Origin: Dermatemys mawii
Lineage: Eukaryota; Chordata; Testudines; Dermatemydidae
Length of the DNA stretch: 64,000 nt
Assembly: GCA_007922305.1 (NCBI GenBank)
Contig: ML677358.1
Location: 12,417,343 to 12,481,342 of the forward strand
Reading direction: 5' to 3'
In this document: positions 1-12,018 of the stretch, piece after piece
How the letters are laid out: the number at the start of each line of letters is the position of its first letter
How positions within the stretch are numbered: the first letter of the stretch is position 1
The notes under the pieces: generated by a model
Seen by the model: the letters and a program-made list of their open reading frames with translations, nothing else
The model's database searches: none
Told to the model about the DNA's origin: nothing
Made by a program: the position numbers and the translations under genes

Positions 1-1064
1 GATTCAAATGCTTGAGCCAAACTTGATTCGTTGAACAACAATGAATCTGCTTCAAATTTATGAATATATTTCAATTTAGTCAGAAGCAAACACATTGCTG
101 AATGTCACTATGAAAAGGTTACATTAGAATAGGTTTGTTATTAATGCAATCTGAGAAGAAACACACTAATGGAATAATATTTAGCCACACAGAGCTACAT
201 TGTTCTTTCCAGAGGTAGCTTTTGGTGCCATGAACACAATCTCCTAACTACTCTGAGCTTTAAACGTAAGTTCACAGGAAGCAGTCATTTTTGCATTTAT
301 CTCCAGCATCAAAGCCCTAATACATTTCTCATACCCATATTTTCAAAGTCATCACACCCAGCGCTGTCTTGAAGCATCAGAAAACTTGTTCCATTTTAGG
401 GGAAATGGAGGAAAATCCACAGATACATCCTTGGTGTAAATGAGCTGTATGTAGCATAATCTCCTCAAACCAGTAACAAGCATCCCACCAACGAATTCCT
501 GTAGCCCACAGGAGAGGAGTTAAGTGGATTCAACCTATACCCTCCTGAGAAGCCGGAAAGTCAGATTTAGCAAATTAGTAGGTAAAAGAAAGCAACAGGA
601 GGAACTCTTTCAACACCATTCCCTGAAAGGCACACTGGCTGTTTTTTTAATCATTATACCAAGCTGCCAACAAATGTTTTACCAAAACAAATACTCTTAG
701 AAGCACATCACAGTTCTGAGGCTGAGGGACAAGGAGTTGCTGAAAAGTGTCTGGCGTTTTCTGTCACTTGTTTCCTGATGAGGCTTCTATGAAATCCTTT
801 CTACTTCTGCAGAAATAGAATACACTATTTCTATAGATCCTCACTTTTTCAACTAATACAAAAGAAATGTAGCAGAGAACTTACTACTGGCCTTTGTCAT
901 TTCCCCTTCTCTGAGAGTCATCCTCTTTAAGAAATCTTATTTTTCAGTGTTAGAGGTTTCAATAAACGAATTAGTGCAATAAATATGACAGTTCTCATTT
1001 TTCTAAAATAACCAACTATTTATTGAACTAGCACTATTGGGCAGAGTTTTCTAACTCTGCTTCC
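1..1064. other. Non-coding, no recognisable element
   Basis: AT-rich sequence with no convincing ORF, RNA gene or repeat boundary. I see nothing in it that supports a function. Confidence 0.5.
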
Positions 1065-1365
1065 CTAAAGTTAGGTATATAAAATCCATATTTAAACACC
1101 TAGAGAAGTGGCCTGATTTTCAGAGGTGACTTCAAATGACAGTTGCAAGTATTCAGACCCTTTGAAAGTCTGAACACTTGGAGCAGACTTTCAGAAAATT
1201 AGGCCTTCACTAAATTTAGGTTTGTAAATAAAAGCTCTAGAGGCAAAATTTGCTAAAGTGCCTAAGTGATTAAGGAGCTTAAAGTCTCATTTTCAAAAAC
1301 AATTAAGCATGTAGGAGTCTATTAGGCACTTTTGAAAATCTTCGCTAAAGTTAGGAACGATGGGT
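1065..1365. repeat. Old amniote interspersed repeat (degenerate)
   Basis: A decayed repeat built from recurring phrases such as 'ctaaagttagg', 'cctgattttcagagg' and 'cctaagtgattaaggagctt'. The same vocabulary (tttcaaaa, cctaagtg, gtaggagtc) returns on both strands inside the element. Similar phrases recur near 12970-13080, 18180-18260, 40725-40835 and 61876-61977, which marks it as a dispersed family. I know such sequences as common in turtle and crocodile genomes but cannot assign a class. The boundaries are approximate. Confidence 0.5.
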
Positions 1366-2103
1366 AAATACATCTGAAAACTGTGCTCTTATGTGAACTT
1401 AAAGACAGATGGGGTGTGCAACTCAGCAACTAAATTCTATCATGTGAGTTATAACAGAAAATACACATGGATTCATTTGGTTTATTGTGAAGTCTGCTTT
1501 GTGGTTATAGGTACACATCTACCCTTACAAGCACTAGCAACTTCTATGACTGCTGAAATCACGCAAATTAGTATTTTCAAAGGAGACAAAGGAAATGGGG
1601 CATCCAAATCCCTCAGGGCTCCTTTGTATGTCCCAGTTTAAAAGTCTTCCACACAATACCCTGATTACCTAAAAGGGAAAAACAATTTAATTTATTCTTC
1701 CTATACAAACTAGATCTGCATATAGTTTATGCCATTTCATTTTAAGAAATGAAAAATTCTGAATATTTACATGGCATCACCAAGAATCCCTCCCTTTTCG
1801 TCCCTTGAGAATCAGCTTTGACCACTCCAAAGAACACTTTTTAAAAAACAGACTCCCAAACCTGAAAATAGAGCTCAGGAGTGTGTGAACAAAACCAAAA
1901 CCAAGAGAGGGATTACTTTAGTCCCCTTTATTCTGAAACAGGAGAGATGTCTCACAACTCTGATCTCCTAGCCCTTTTGACTTAATTAATTGATTAAACA
2001 AATACCCAGTGTTAAATATGTCAATTCCAGGTTGTTAGAGAAATTTTAAAACTCTGCTTGTCCTGAGTGTACACCATTAAAATCAATGAGAGTTCTACCA
2101 TTG

Positions 2104-2141
2104 CCTTTAATCGGAGCAGGATCCTTTAATCGGAGCAGGAT
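2104..2141 (+). repeat. Exact 19-bp tandem duplication
   Basis: Two perfect head-to-tail copies of cctttaatcggagcaggat occupy 2104-2122 and 2123-2141. No divergence between the copies means the duplication is recent or a local slippage event. There is no sign of function. Confidence 0.9.
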
Positions 2142-2159
2142 TGAAGGCCTTTTAAAATT

Positions 2160-2475
2160 CATCCTGATAGATGGACCTCTGCCTTAAAGCTAGCCATGCA
2201 TTGTATACTCTCAAATGTGCACTGCTTTAGCTAAAGTTCTGTTTGAAAATTCACTTCGCTACATCAGTGCAAGTTTCTGGGTAGACATTCTTATTCCAGT
2301 TTAAAGAGTAGCTTTTTCCTGTTAAGCTTTACAAAATGGATTAAACTCAACAGAAGTCATTTGAACCAGAATAGACGTGTATATTCACACAAACGTGCAT
2401 GGATTTGACTAAAATTGTTTAAAACCATACATTTAGTTAAACTGGTGCAAATTTATGGGTAGACAAACCCCCACT
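2160..2475. repeat. Two degenerate MITE right ends in tandem
   Basis: Two near-copies of one terminal sequence lie about 180 bp apart: gcaagtttctgggtagaca at 2269-2287 and gcaaatttatgggtagaca at 2447-2465. Both resemble the GTCTACAC-type ends of other short inverted-repeat elements in this window, and both follow 'agctaaag' or 'agttaaac' phrases. They are probably two decayed insertions of one family. Left ends and target duplications are not clear. Confidence 0.35.
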
Positions 2476-3737
2476 TTTTCCACATGTATTACTGGCACCT
2501 TGACACCCTGCCTAAAATTATAGGATACCAATCTTTGATAGATTTATCTTTTCTCTGTAAACAAAGAGGTATGGTAGCTGTTCATCAAATCTGCCAGTTC
2601 CTTATTCAACATCTCCAGTTCCTTTTTTCCCTTCTGTTGAGAACAGATTTGAAAAGCCTCTATAGAGAGTTTTTCAAGCAGTACTAATTTCTCTATGCTT
2701 CTCTTATTAAACTTTTAACTTACTTCTGGCTATTTTTATAGCTCTCCTGATACTCCTCTTCTCTGGATTGTTTATACTTTTAGAGTAGAATCATCTTGCT
2801 TATTGCTTATGCTAATCTTTATAGCCTTGCTAAACCACATTGGCCTCTCTTGCATTTTATCTTGTTTAGATTAAACGGGGATAAGTTACAATTGCAGCTA
2901 TTCCAACTATTTCTTAAATATTTTTCACTTTCTCCAGAAGAATTCCCAGATATTAATGAATTCCCATCAAAATTCCTTGGGGTATTTCACATCCCCTCGA
3001 AGTCGGCTTTTCTATAGTCAAAACCTTCTGTTGTTTCCTCTTACACTTGCCATGAATATTTTAAATGGAAGAATACTGTAACTGTTAGATCCTAGCTGTT
3101 CCCCTACTTCAACCTTATTTATCATACTTGGCTCACTTACTAAAATTAGGTCCAAACTAGCTCTGACCCTGTAGACTGTTAAATCAATTGTTCAAGCAAG
3201 CAATTCTAATCAAGACTGGGCTACAGACTACAATACCTTTAAAAACAGGTCCTTAGTTTTGCACACTTGTTATCCCATTTAATACCCTAAATTAAACACT
3301 CTACTCAATCAAAATTTGGACTATTTTACACATCTCAGATGTTAAAAGAAACATTCTTACTGCCTTGGAGGTCTACAGTAACGGCCAAGAATGATCCAGT
3401 AGCTATCTTTATTGTCTTTAGCTTCTGTCCAAATGGCCTATTCTGTCAGCCAAAATGCTTAGATCACATCTCGCTGCACATACACAGCTGACATCTTCTG
3501 GTTTATTTTTGCCTACATCTTCTATAATCTCTGACACTGAAAAGCCAGTAATTTTTCTTAGTTTGCTGTTATTCTAACACCATATTTTTTCTTGAAATTT
3601 GCAACCTTCTCTCCCCTAGGTTTACCTCCTGACTACATCCTACAGTTTAGCCAAATCACATATGACCCACAGGCAGGTGCTCTCCATATTCTTTACTTGC
3701 CTCATATTAATATATCACTCCTGTTTCCCTCTCCAAA
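2476..3737. other. Non-coding, no recognisable element
   Basis: T/A-rich sequence. Two small open frames lie here (2484-2687 and 2796-3017), but their products are low-complexity Leu/Phe-rich strings as expected from T-rich DNA. Neither has a motif or convincing splice context. Confidence 0.5.
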
Positions 3738-3842
3738 TTAGGGTGACAAGATGTCCTGATTTATAGGGATAGTCCCAATATTCAGGGTTTTTTTTAATAT
3801 ATATAGGTCCCAATTTTTCACATTTGCTATCTGCTCACCCTG
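3738..3842 (+). mobile_element. Short inverted-repeat MITE, TTAGGGTGAC family, copy 1
   Basis: Starts ttagggtgacaagatgtcc and ends near 'tctgctcaccctg', so the termini are inverted copies of GGGTGA(C). The inside has the family phrases 'ttatagggatagtccc' and 'tttttcacatttgct'. Two further copies are at 23541-23666 and, inverted, 52360-52484. No coding capacity. It was presumably moved by a transposase supplied in trans, whose superfamily I cannot name. Confidence 0.75.
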
Positions 3843-4083
3843 CTCCAAACAGACCTCAGTAAAATAAGAATCCACTGGAAGTCACACTTCAAGGGTAAAA
3901 TTAGACCCAAAGCATCTTATTTTGCTTGAGCACCAGCTATATACTCAGCACCATTTTGAGACAAAGAACTCACATCACAAAAGAAAAAAAGTATCCAATA
4001 TACTATCTGAGAGCCTGGTTGTTTCCTGCTCTCCACAGGCCTTGTCTTCATTAGAAAGAATTAAAATGTGTTCTTCTCTCAAA

Positions 4084-4284
4084 GTAGCTAACACATGTTA
4101 ACTATCAGGGGGAAAATCCTATTGAAGACATGGCAATTTGAGATTTTACCATGAATTAGGATGTCAAGGTAAACCCTAAACTCCCACAGAGTCTTTACCT
4201 TGACCTGCCAATATGAATTAAAAACTGCAGACTGCCTTGTCCTCACTAGGATTTTTCCTCCTGATAGTTGACACGCATTAGCTA
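4084..4284. mobile_element. Palindromic MITE with ~49-bp arms
   Basis: The left arm (4084-4132) begins gtagctaacacatgttaac. The right arm (4236-4284) is its near-perfect reverse complement and ends 'gcattagcta'. Both arms contain the block read as aactatcagg then aaaatcct. Roughly 100 bp of unique spacer separates them. This is the anatomy of a foldback or MITE element; no ORF inside is credible. Confidence 0.7.
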
Positions 4285-4406
4285 ACATGACATAAGTGAA
4301 GATTCCTAGTGAAGAGGCATCCACAAAAGTTTTGTCTTCCCTGACACAAACGTGGAGTTTTTAAAGCAAGATAATAAACCTGCAATAGTTATTTCACTGT
4401 AAACCC

Positions 4407-4529
4407 TAGAGTGGAGACAAGACACTTGGAATGTTTATTATGAGCTAGGTCAGCATCATATTCCCCAGCCTGTGTTTGACCTCATCTAGTTTACCTCACA
4501 GTATAGCTAAAGTGCCTTGTCTCTACTAT
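4407..4529. repeat. Inverted repeat, ~20-bp arms
   Basis: tagagtggagacaagacactt at 4407-4427 is mirrored by aagtgccttgtctctacta at 4510-4529. The GAGACAAG core resembles the termini of the palindromic element just upstream, so this is likely a second, more decayed member of a related family. Confidence 0.5.
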
Positions 4530-4938
4530 GTTTCTTCCAGTGGGATAAGCAACCTGCATTGGTTATCTCATGGTTATAACATACCTTTTTTCATCAGCAA
4601 AGACAGCCAAAGACTACCATGAATTTCAACAAGAGGAGTGCTGGTTTATGGCATCTTCAAATCTGGAAAATGGAGGAGCAGCCACCTGGAAATCCCGATA
4701 GAGTAACCTGGTTCACAAAGGACCGTGAGACAGGTAACTGGATCCCAAGAGGCATCTAAGAAAGGTGACGTTGAGGGTAGGAGTGACTAGGGAAGGACTT
4801 AGGGTAACAGACTGTGTGTTACCTCTTCTTCCAAGCCCAAACCTTCATGTGAACCAGCAAGAGTTGTCACAGTGCCAGCCCCTTCAGGATCTGATTCACC
4901 TAGCCCATGGTTGACTGAAAACCATGGGATTCATTTAC

Positions 4939-5196
4939 CTCTAGTTCCAAGGCCATTTGGATTAGCATCAAATGGAAAGTCAGAGGAGCTAACTGTGTTG
5001 AAAGGACCAGGCACAAATGGATTTTGAATGTGAACTCCAAACGCAGATGTGTTAACATACGGAATGAGCAGCAACACAACGGCGTTGGCAGTTGATAAAA
5101 GGACTATGGGTGCCGCAGGATGTGATTCAGAGATTTTCACAACCAGAACTAACGTAGCCACTTTTATGCTTTGACGAGTCTTACTGTAAGTGGTCT
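4939..5196 (-). CDS. Candidate exon, product not recognised
   Basis: On the minus strand an open frame runs through 4931-5233 without a stop. Inside it, a possible acceptor (tatttccacag, ending at 5197) and donor (gag|gtaaat, GT at 4938-4937) bracket 258 bases, exactly 86 codons. Seven CpGs fall in this short interval while the surrounding DNA is almost CpG-free, which fits coding constraint. The translation has a hydrophobic run near PIVLLSTANAVVLLLIPYV, followed by a polar, Pro/Phe-rich tail containing NPFVPGPFNTVSSSDFPF. I do not recognise the family. The polypyrimidine tract is weak and no partner exon was found, so a chance ORF remains quite possible. Confidence 0.28.
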
Positions 5197-5464
5197 CTGT
5201 GGAAATATGCATCTCCAATCCATAATGAAGCATTTAAAAAGCTCATCACTCAGAGGAACAAGTTCAAAATGGAAGCCACAAGCTAATAGAGTGGGATAAT
5301 ACATCTCCCTCAAAGCAAGAACTTGTGGGTTTGTTACACTTAAACTGGCAGCCCTGTAGCATTCAACACAATTTTAAAACAGGAGCTAGCCAAACCCATG
5401 AAAGAACAGTATTTGGGTTTAGATAAGTAATAAATAAATAACGTAAATAGATACCCATTTATAT

Positions 5465-5640
5465 TCTGTTGCAGCACTTTTTAAATTTCAAAACAATTTA
5501 CAAACACTCTCACAATAGTATTGTGGAGGCAGGATTGGAAGTATCACAATGTTAAAATGGGGAAACTGAGGCACATATGCTGACTGACTGACCCTGACTA
5601 AAACATGGCCTTGTGAAACCTTGGCCAAAAGAACCCAGGA
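5465..5640 (-). mobile_element. MIR (tRNA-derived CORE-SINE) fragment
   Basis: Contains the reverse-strand MIR hallmark aaatggggaaactgaggcac, preceded by 'aatttacaaacactctcac' and 'gtggaggcagg', in the order expected for a MIR inserted on the minus strand. Heavily diverged and without preserved ends. Confidence 0.7.
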
Positions 5641-8411
5641 GCCCTCAATGTTTGTTTATTATTCTAGGAGTACTATCTAGTAAGTTCCTCTCTGCAAAAA
5701 AGTCTGCATGAGAAAACCATACATGTTTAGTTAGTATTCTCTCAACAGGCTTATAAACTGAGAATTAACATGATTTTTCAAGAAATTTGGATTCCTTGTT
5801 TAAATACAGTGGTATAAGATAGCAGATGCTTTTCACTGCACTCTGTATGGCCTTGACCCTACAATCTGACACAGGCAGGCTGACCCCAGGAGGGTTCCAT
5901 ATGGAGAGAGGGGATCTGTCCACCCAGGAAGATAAGAATGTGGGATCAAGTTCTATGTTTGCAAAATTGAAGTCCTGATACGAGCAGCAGGAATTGCCTC
6001 AAAATTCCTTGGATTCTGTTTTTCAAAACAAACAATGCTTCTTTATTCGCATCAACCAGTTGGATCCCATTAGTTCTAGCTCAAGAGCTTACTGATTTTC
6101 AAGAAACTATTCTCAATTTAGTCTATAAGGTGCCACAGGACTCTGTCACTATCCTCAATTTATCTGCCACATGAGCAGCATCTTGTGTTACAGTCTTTTA
6201 CCAAACAGAGAAGTTAGCAAGACTTAATCCCAGCTGTTAAGAGTGGAATTCATACATTATCTTCAGCCATTACCATCTACTAGAAAGAAACTTGTTTTTA
6301 AATGTAGGTTACAAGAATCTGAAAAAGGTGTGCTAATCATGGGCTCTATATTCCTCTTAAATGTGGGAGACATAATGCATTACTGACCAGGGGAGCAGAA
6401 TTTTGGACTTCCACTTCCCCTTTCTCTCATTGACTGATGCTGAAAACTGCAAGCACTGAAGAAATGAGTCACTTCTTGCTCCTGAGAGTAAAGAAGGCCT
6501 CTGGTCACTATCTAGCCATCCATGTAACAATTTATGGGCTCCAGAAAGCCACAGCCAGAACTCCTCATCTTAAGGGAAAGTGAAACCAATATGCAGTTGA
6601 GGGAAAGATAAGAAAAGGGGAGACATAATTAGATGTATAAGGCTCCAAAGCCTACAGAAGACAATGCAGGGTGACAAACATGACAGCAGCTATATTTTGC
6701 CTCCTTAAAGAAAGTTGTACTTTATCTTTGGCCAAAGTGGTATGAAAGCAGCTACGTCTCTAAGAACTGAATGGATGCACCAGGAAAGAGTTGCAGAAGG
6801 GCAAGCTTCCCCTTCCCTTTCAAAGGCACATGAACTGAGGAGTATATCACTTCTGGGATTCATTCAGCATTCACTGGCTTTGGGCCCAGGATTATAAATT
6901 CCTGATTGAGTTTCTTTCAGTCTCTCCACTGGATGCAATCCAAAATGTTGTCCATCCTTACATCAAGCACTTCATATACCTGTACCTCTGTCCTTTGCAT
7001 GGTTCAGATGCAAAGTATGCTGAAAACCTATTAATGTTGTTTGTGGAAATATACATCTTGCCACAAATGGTTCATCAATCTTACAAGGTGTCTTCAAGAA
7101 AGGCCATGTCAGGTTCAGAAGACCCAGAATGCTCCCACATTTGTGGTACCTTTTCAAGTGAGTTGCTGGTAAGAAGGAAAACTCATTAGCACTTCAGACC
7201 ATCTATCACAGTCAACAGCACGGCTGAAAAGAGATTTCTTGTGGGAATGTGGAGGGCAACCTGGAGGCTGAACTTGTATTTGTGGAGACAAGCTCAACAG
7301 ACTCCTCTGTCCCCCGCCACATCCCTTTTTCCAGCTTTCTTGAGTTTCTTATTATAAGAGAAAATAGAAGCAAGACCCCGGAGGATCAAAAGACAAAGTG
7401 TCAATGTCATGATTCATGACCGCCTGGTTCCTCTTCATTTCAAGAGTGACAAAGTAAAATAAATGAAAGCCAGCTGACTAAAACAAGCCAAGCTAATTCA
7501 TGGATGAACCTGGGAGAATCAAAAGCGTATGACAACATTAACAAGAAAGGCTGCTTCCGCATGCAAACAATCCTCACTGTGTAAATGGCCAATTAATTTA
7601 TGGGAGCCAGATGTTCTTGTTTACTGGGGTTGTTTACCTTGCTGCTCCATTCTTTGATGGATTGATAGATGTCACCATTTTTCAGCAGTGGGTGACCAGG
7701 AGGCCTGGTGCCTCTTAAGCTGAAATTCCCCAACCCTTTCCAAGCTTTACAATGTTCTTCTCCCCATGCTTTGCCCTCTATTTCCAGATTGAAGCATCTG
7801 TAGGAAAACAACTTCTCTTAGTAACCAAAACAAAGATGTTTCTTCTCCCATTAAACAAATCTTTGCACAGGGCCAGAGCCAGTTCATGTTGAAATAGGCA
7901 AAGAGACAAGATGGGGTTTCTACAATGCATACGGTGGAACAACACTGCTGAAAATATACTTTGCATTTAAATCAAAGCTGATTGAAATGCAACAACTCAA
8001 TTTCCTTTAAACAAGACAATAAATATTGTAACAGAAAAGAATCTCAGAAATAGCCTCCTACAGCAATGAGAGATCAATAGAAAGGGCAACAATTTTTTGA
8101 AGATTTCCAAATGGATTTACATAATAAAAAGCCAACAATATATATACCCTATACATTAAAAACAGGATGTTGGGCAAATTTTAAACAGGTTGGCAATGTT
8201 AATTTAGCCATCACATTATGCCTGCCTGGAATGGCTACCTCCACAGAAAACAAATTAAAGAAAAAAAAAGGAAAGAATAAAAGCAGTTTTTCGTGAGAAA
8301 ACAAAATCCAATCAAGGTAGAAAGTAGAATGAACAGATAAATGAGCAAATAAAAATGGCAATATTCACTGAATACATGTCTAAGCAATTACTACCCAAGC
8401 AATTTAATATA
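5641..8411. other. Non-coding, largely unique
   Basis: No repeat family or gene recognised. Short open frames at 6715-6897, 6972-7189 and 7593-7966 lack motifs. The stretch about 7400-7620 mixes homeodomain-like cores (caattaatttatggg, gctaattcatgg) with an octamer-like atgcaaa. That is the texture of a developmental enhancer but no more than a suggestion. Confidence 0.45.
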
Positions 8412-8419
8412 GCATACAG

Positions 8420-8733
8420 CAGGGGCAGGCAACCTATGGCACATGTGCCGAAGGTGGCAAGCGAGTTGATTTTCAGTGGCACTCACACTGCCCGGATCCT
8501 GGCCACCGATCTGGGGAGCTCTGTATTTTAATTTAATTTTAATTTAATTTTAAATGAAACTTCTTAAACATTTTATTTACTTTACATACAACAACAGTTT
8601 AGTTCTATATTATAGACTTATAGAAAGAGACCTTCTAAAAACGTTAAAATGTACTGCTGGCAAGTGGAAACTTAAATTAAGAGTGAATAAATGATGACTC
8701 GGCACACCACTTCTGAAAGGCTGCCAACCCCTG
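8420..8733 (+). mobile_element. Non-autonomous hAT transposon, copy 1
   Basis: Termini are caggggcaggcaacc and the inverted ggctgccaacccctg. Flanks are gcatacag (8412-8419) and gtatatag (8734-8741), an 8-bp target duplication with two C/T differences, diagnostic of hAT. The interior is AT-rich (tttaatttaat runs near 8530-8555) and has no transposase. A second copy lies inverted at 29174-29485. Confidence 0.9.
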
Positions 8734-8741
8734 GTATATAG

Positions 8742-10860
8742 TCTACCACTTAACACAGTGTATGTGAAAAGTTACCACAAATCAATATTAATCATGCTTA
8801 TGATCTATGTATAATTGAAATCAACCCACATTTCCCTGTATGTAGAAAATGTGCCATTCATTCTGTGCATCGTCTCTACAAGAGAGGTAATACTGGGCAT
8901 CAATAAAAAAAGCAATACATCAAAGTGAATGGAAAATGCATCATCACCGATTAATCAGAACAGGTTTAACACATGCTGATGTTGCTCTCCATTTTTTTCT
9001 AAACAGTCACATTTTGCACAACATTGAATGACTTTATCAAGAGGTGCTAAAACGACATTGGTACTAATAAGCACACTTTCTTATAATTTGAATGACAATT
9101 ATAACATATACTTATGTGGACAAGACCAATAACTATGCCCAATATCACATATAATACCTTTGCACCTACAACTTTTAATCAACAACATTTTAGCCTCACT
9201 GGTGACCCACTTACAAGGCAAATCATGAGTTTGAATTTAGCCTCTGTGGCCTAATCATGAAGCAAATGTTGGCATTTGAATCGTCACTGGGCATCACTCT
9301 TCCCTGACACTAACAGGGCAGTTCACACCTCTCAGAGCTATTGTTCAAGGCTCTGTGCTGACTCAAGAAGATATCTCTGTATGGGTTACAATCCATTCAC
9401 GTTTCTGAGGTTGTGTTTGCAATCGCAACAGCTAGCAACTTAAAAAAAAAAACATGAAAGCAGAGTCTGTGCTGCGCTACTACAGACCAGCGGAATCAGA
9501 GACCTGCCTTGTAGCTAAGAAAGAGTCCACAACATTGTCGTTTGGAAACAGACGGTGTGAAGTATGGCTACGCGGCTATCAAGAGTGTCTGGCTTTGAGG
9601 TTCTCTCTTGCTTGGGGTACAAAACCTAGATGTCCACCATCTCTTTTAATTCTTATTCTAGTCCTCAAGCCCCTTGCAACTGTGGGTAATGCTGTAACAG
9701 ATATATTGAAGTGGAACATGAGGAACAAGACACATCCATAACAAATGCATGCCTATGAACAATGTGCACTGCACTTGGCAGTTCACTTGTGCACACACAA
9801 AACCAGGGAGAGAATGTAGGGTCTTTAGAACATAGGCGTGTGAACAATAATTTCCTTTACCTTTATAGGCCAAACCCCCATAGTCACACACATTTAAGCA
9901 GTACTTATCCCGTATCCCGCAGACGGTAGGGCTAGATACACACTGTAAGCCAAGTCATTACAGAACAATTCATCCAGATGGCATTTTGCTATTGTTTGAC
10001 AATTTGGATGCAACACTTGAAACTTAATTACAGCTCTAGAGCAGTGTGCATATAACCAGCTGGGAAGGTGAACTGGAATAAGAGTGAAATTTTGCCTTTA
10101 TATTGGGTTCATTCTAATATGCCCTTGAGGGACTAGTGAGCAGCAATTTCTCCAGTCACCCTAAAATATCAAATGGTCAGAAAGAATTAAACAAGAACTT
10201 GAGATTATGTTCACTCCTGTGAAGACAGCTACAGCAAAGCCTCAGTGCTTCTTAAACCCCACTTAAGCCCTATTTTGAGGACTTAAGCACAGGATGGAGA
10301 ACAATGTTGGAGTAATATAATGTAAATCCCAATTTTACTGAGATAAGTAAATCTAATGGCATGGGATAAGTTAAAACAACCCAATAAGACTACTTAAAAT
10401 TACTTATTAAAATGACATTAGCTCCTCTCCTTAATTAACTAATTTCCTTTGGTGTTTCCCAAGAAGTTCTTCAAAAACCTAAGTAATAGCATCAGACAAT
10501 GAAGAAATACAGCTTATTCTATCACCACCCACAGCACCATTGCACATGGGCACATTACAGCTTCCAAATATTGAATATTGTTATGCGGCACATAGCATGA
10601 CATGTCTGTGCTGGCAAAATTAAATCCTGCAGTGAAACAATGGACGGTGCCCGAGGCAACCATAGTCCATCCACATCCTATTGTATCATTAGGAGTCCGG
10701 AAAAAAATAGCCCAATGGCAATCCAGTATGAAAATATATTAAAATTGTTTGGGCCAGATGTCTTCCTATTAGTAACACACATTTCTTTCCCATCTCAACT
10801 GCAGTATAATCTTTACAAGTGGCTATGGGTGGAGAGCAAAGCGAGGTTTTAAAAATGATA
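8742..10860. other. Non-coding; one CpG-containing patch
   Basis: Mostly AT-rich unique sequence. From about 9454 to 9620 there are six CpGs and an open frame (9454-9741) whose product I do not recognise. It could be an exon relic, a conserved element or chance. No repeat ends are visible. Confidence 0.4.
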
Positions 10861-10865
10861 ATATT

Positions 10866-11527
10866 TGTGACAAAGCTCCAAGTTTGTACTTGTGGGTCCT
10901 GCGCTTCCTGGCAGATTTAGGGGCCTCAGAAACTCATCTAGGCCCCAGAGTGACCTCCTTTTTTCAGTATAATTGGCAAGAGTCACCGCCTAGTGAGTTA
11001 CCTTCATCACAGGCCAGTATGGAAGATGGAAAAACTGGGGGGAGCCCGGGCCCGCCCTCTACTCCAGACTCCAGCCCAGGGCCCCTAATAGTATCAGCTA
11101 AGATGGCTGACCTTTTAGGCACAAAACACAATACAATTCCCTGGGCTACTTCCCCACAGCAGTCCCCGTTTCTTCAAACTCCACTTCACCCTTACCTCAG
11201 GGCCTCCTTCCTTCTGGATGATATGTTGTCCACCACTCAGTCTCACCAACAGCACAACTTCCTCTCACAGCTCCTGACACCCACACCCACCTGACTAACT
11301 GGGAGGTTTTCATCTGGTTTCAGCCAGTCCCTGATTGGCTTCAGGTGTCCCAATCAGGCTAGCTGTTTCTACTCCTTTCTAGAAGGTTCTTAATTGGCCC
11401 CAGGTGTCTTGATTGGCCTGGAATAGCCTTTGTTTGGCTATCCAAGGAACAGGGACCTGCATATCCTGAGACTAATATACTGGCCTTCCAGCACTCTCTT
11501 ATATCCTTCTGGTCTGACTCCGTCACA
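10866..11527 (-). mobile_element. Solo LTR (662 bp)
   Basis: Begins TGTGACAAAGC and ends CCGTCACA, giving the TG...CA termini and short inverted TGTGAC/GTCACA ends of an LTR. The 4-bp duplication tatt flanks it (10862-10865 and 11528-11531). The interior is GC-richer than the neighbourhood, with runs such as gagcccgggcccgccctc. I recognise the sequence as a repeated turtle LTR. No internal region or second LTR is present, so it is a recombination-derived solo copy. The minus orientation is a judgement from memory of the family. The open frame 10884-11294 is an artefact of this GC-rich LTR. Confidence 0.75.
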
Positions 11528-11673
11528 TATTGTTATGGCTATTGCTGAAATAAAAAGCCATTAACTATTTCTGGGTAAGTGGCATTGTTTGAATTCTGCT
11601 ACCCAGGGGACATGCAGGGCCTTGTTTTGCTGCCTATACACGCAATACAACATCTATGCCAAAGGTTCTAGTC

Positions 11674-12010
11674 CAGGGACCGGCAACCTTTGGCATGCCG
11701 CCCGCCAGGGTAAGCCACTAACAGGCTGGGCCGGTTTGTTTACTTGCCACATCCACAGGTTCGTCCGATTGCGGCTCCAATTGGCCGTGATTTACCGCTC
11801 CAGGCTAACGGGGGCTGCGGGAAGCACATCCCTCAGCCCGCGCCGCTTCCCACAGCCCCCATTGACCTGGGACAGCAAACTATGGCCAGTGGGAGCCGTG
11901 ACTGGCCAAACCTGCAGACACAGAAGTAAACAAACTGGCCTAGCCTGGCCTAACCTCCCCCGATAGGGGGCTTACCCTGGCGGGCTGTGGGCCAAAAGTT
12001 GCCAATCCTG
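11674..12010. mobile_element. Palindromic non-autonomous hAT (MITE)
   Basis: Termini cagggaccggcaacc and gttgccaatcctg are inverted copies. Flanks ttctagtc (11666-11673) and ctctagtc (12011-12018) form an 8-bp target duplication with one mismatch. Most of the element is a long imperfect palindrome: gccaggg-taagcc and cggtttgtttac on the left mirror gtaaacaaactgg and ggcttaccctgg on the right. Many CpGs remain, so it is either fairly young or GC-biased. The overlapping open frames at 11589-11966 are by-products. Confidence 0.9.
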
Positions 12011-12018
12011 CTCTAGTC

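Noticed and set aside
3738..3747. Interstitial telomere repeat (TTAGGG)
   Set aside because: Only one hexamer, at the terminus of a dispersed inverted-repeat element.
10884..11294. 136-codon Pro/Ser/Thr-rich frame
   Set aside because: Lies wholly within a solo LTR; GC-rich LTR sequence produces it.
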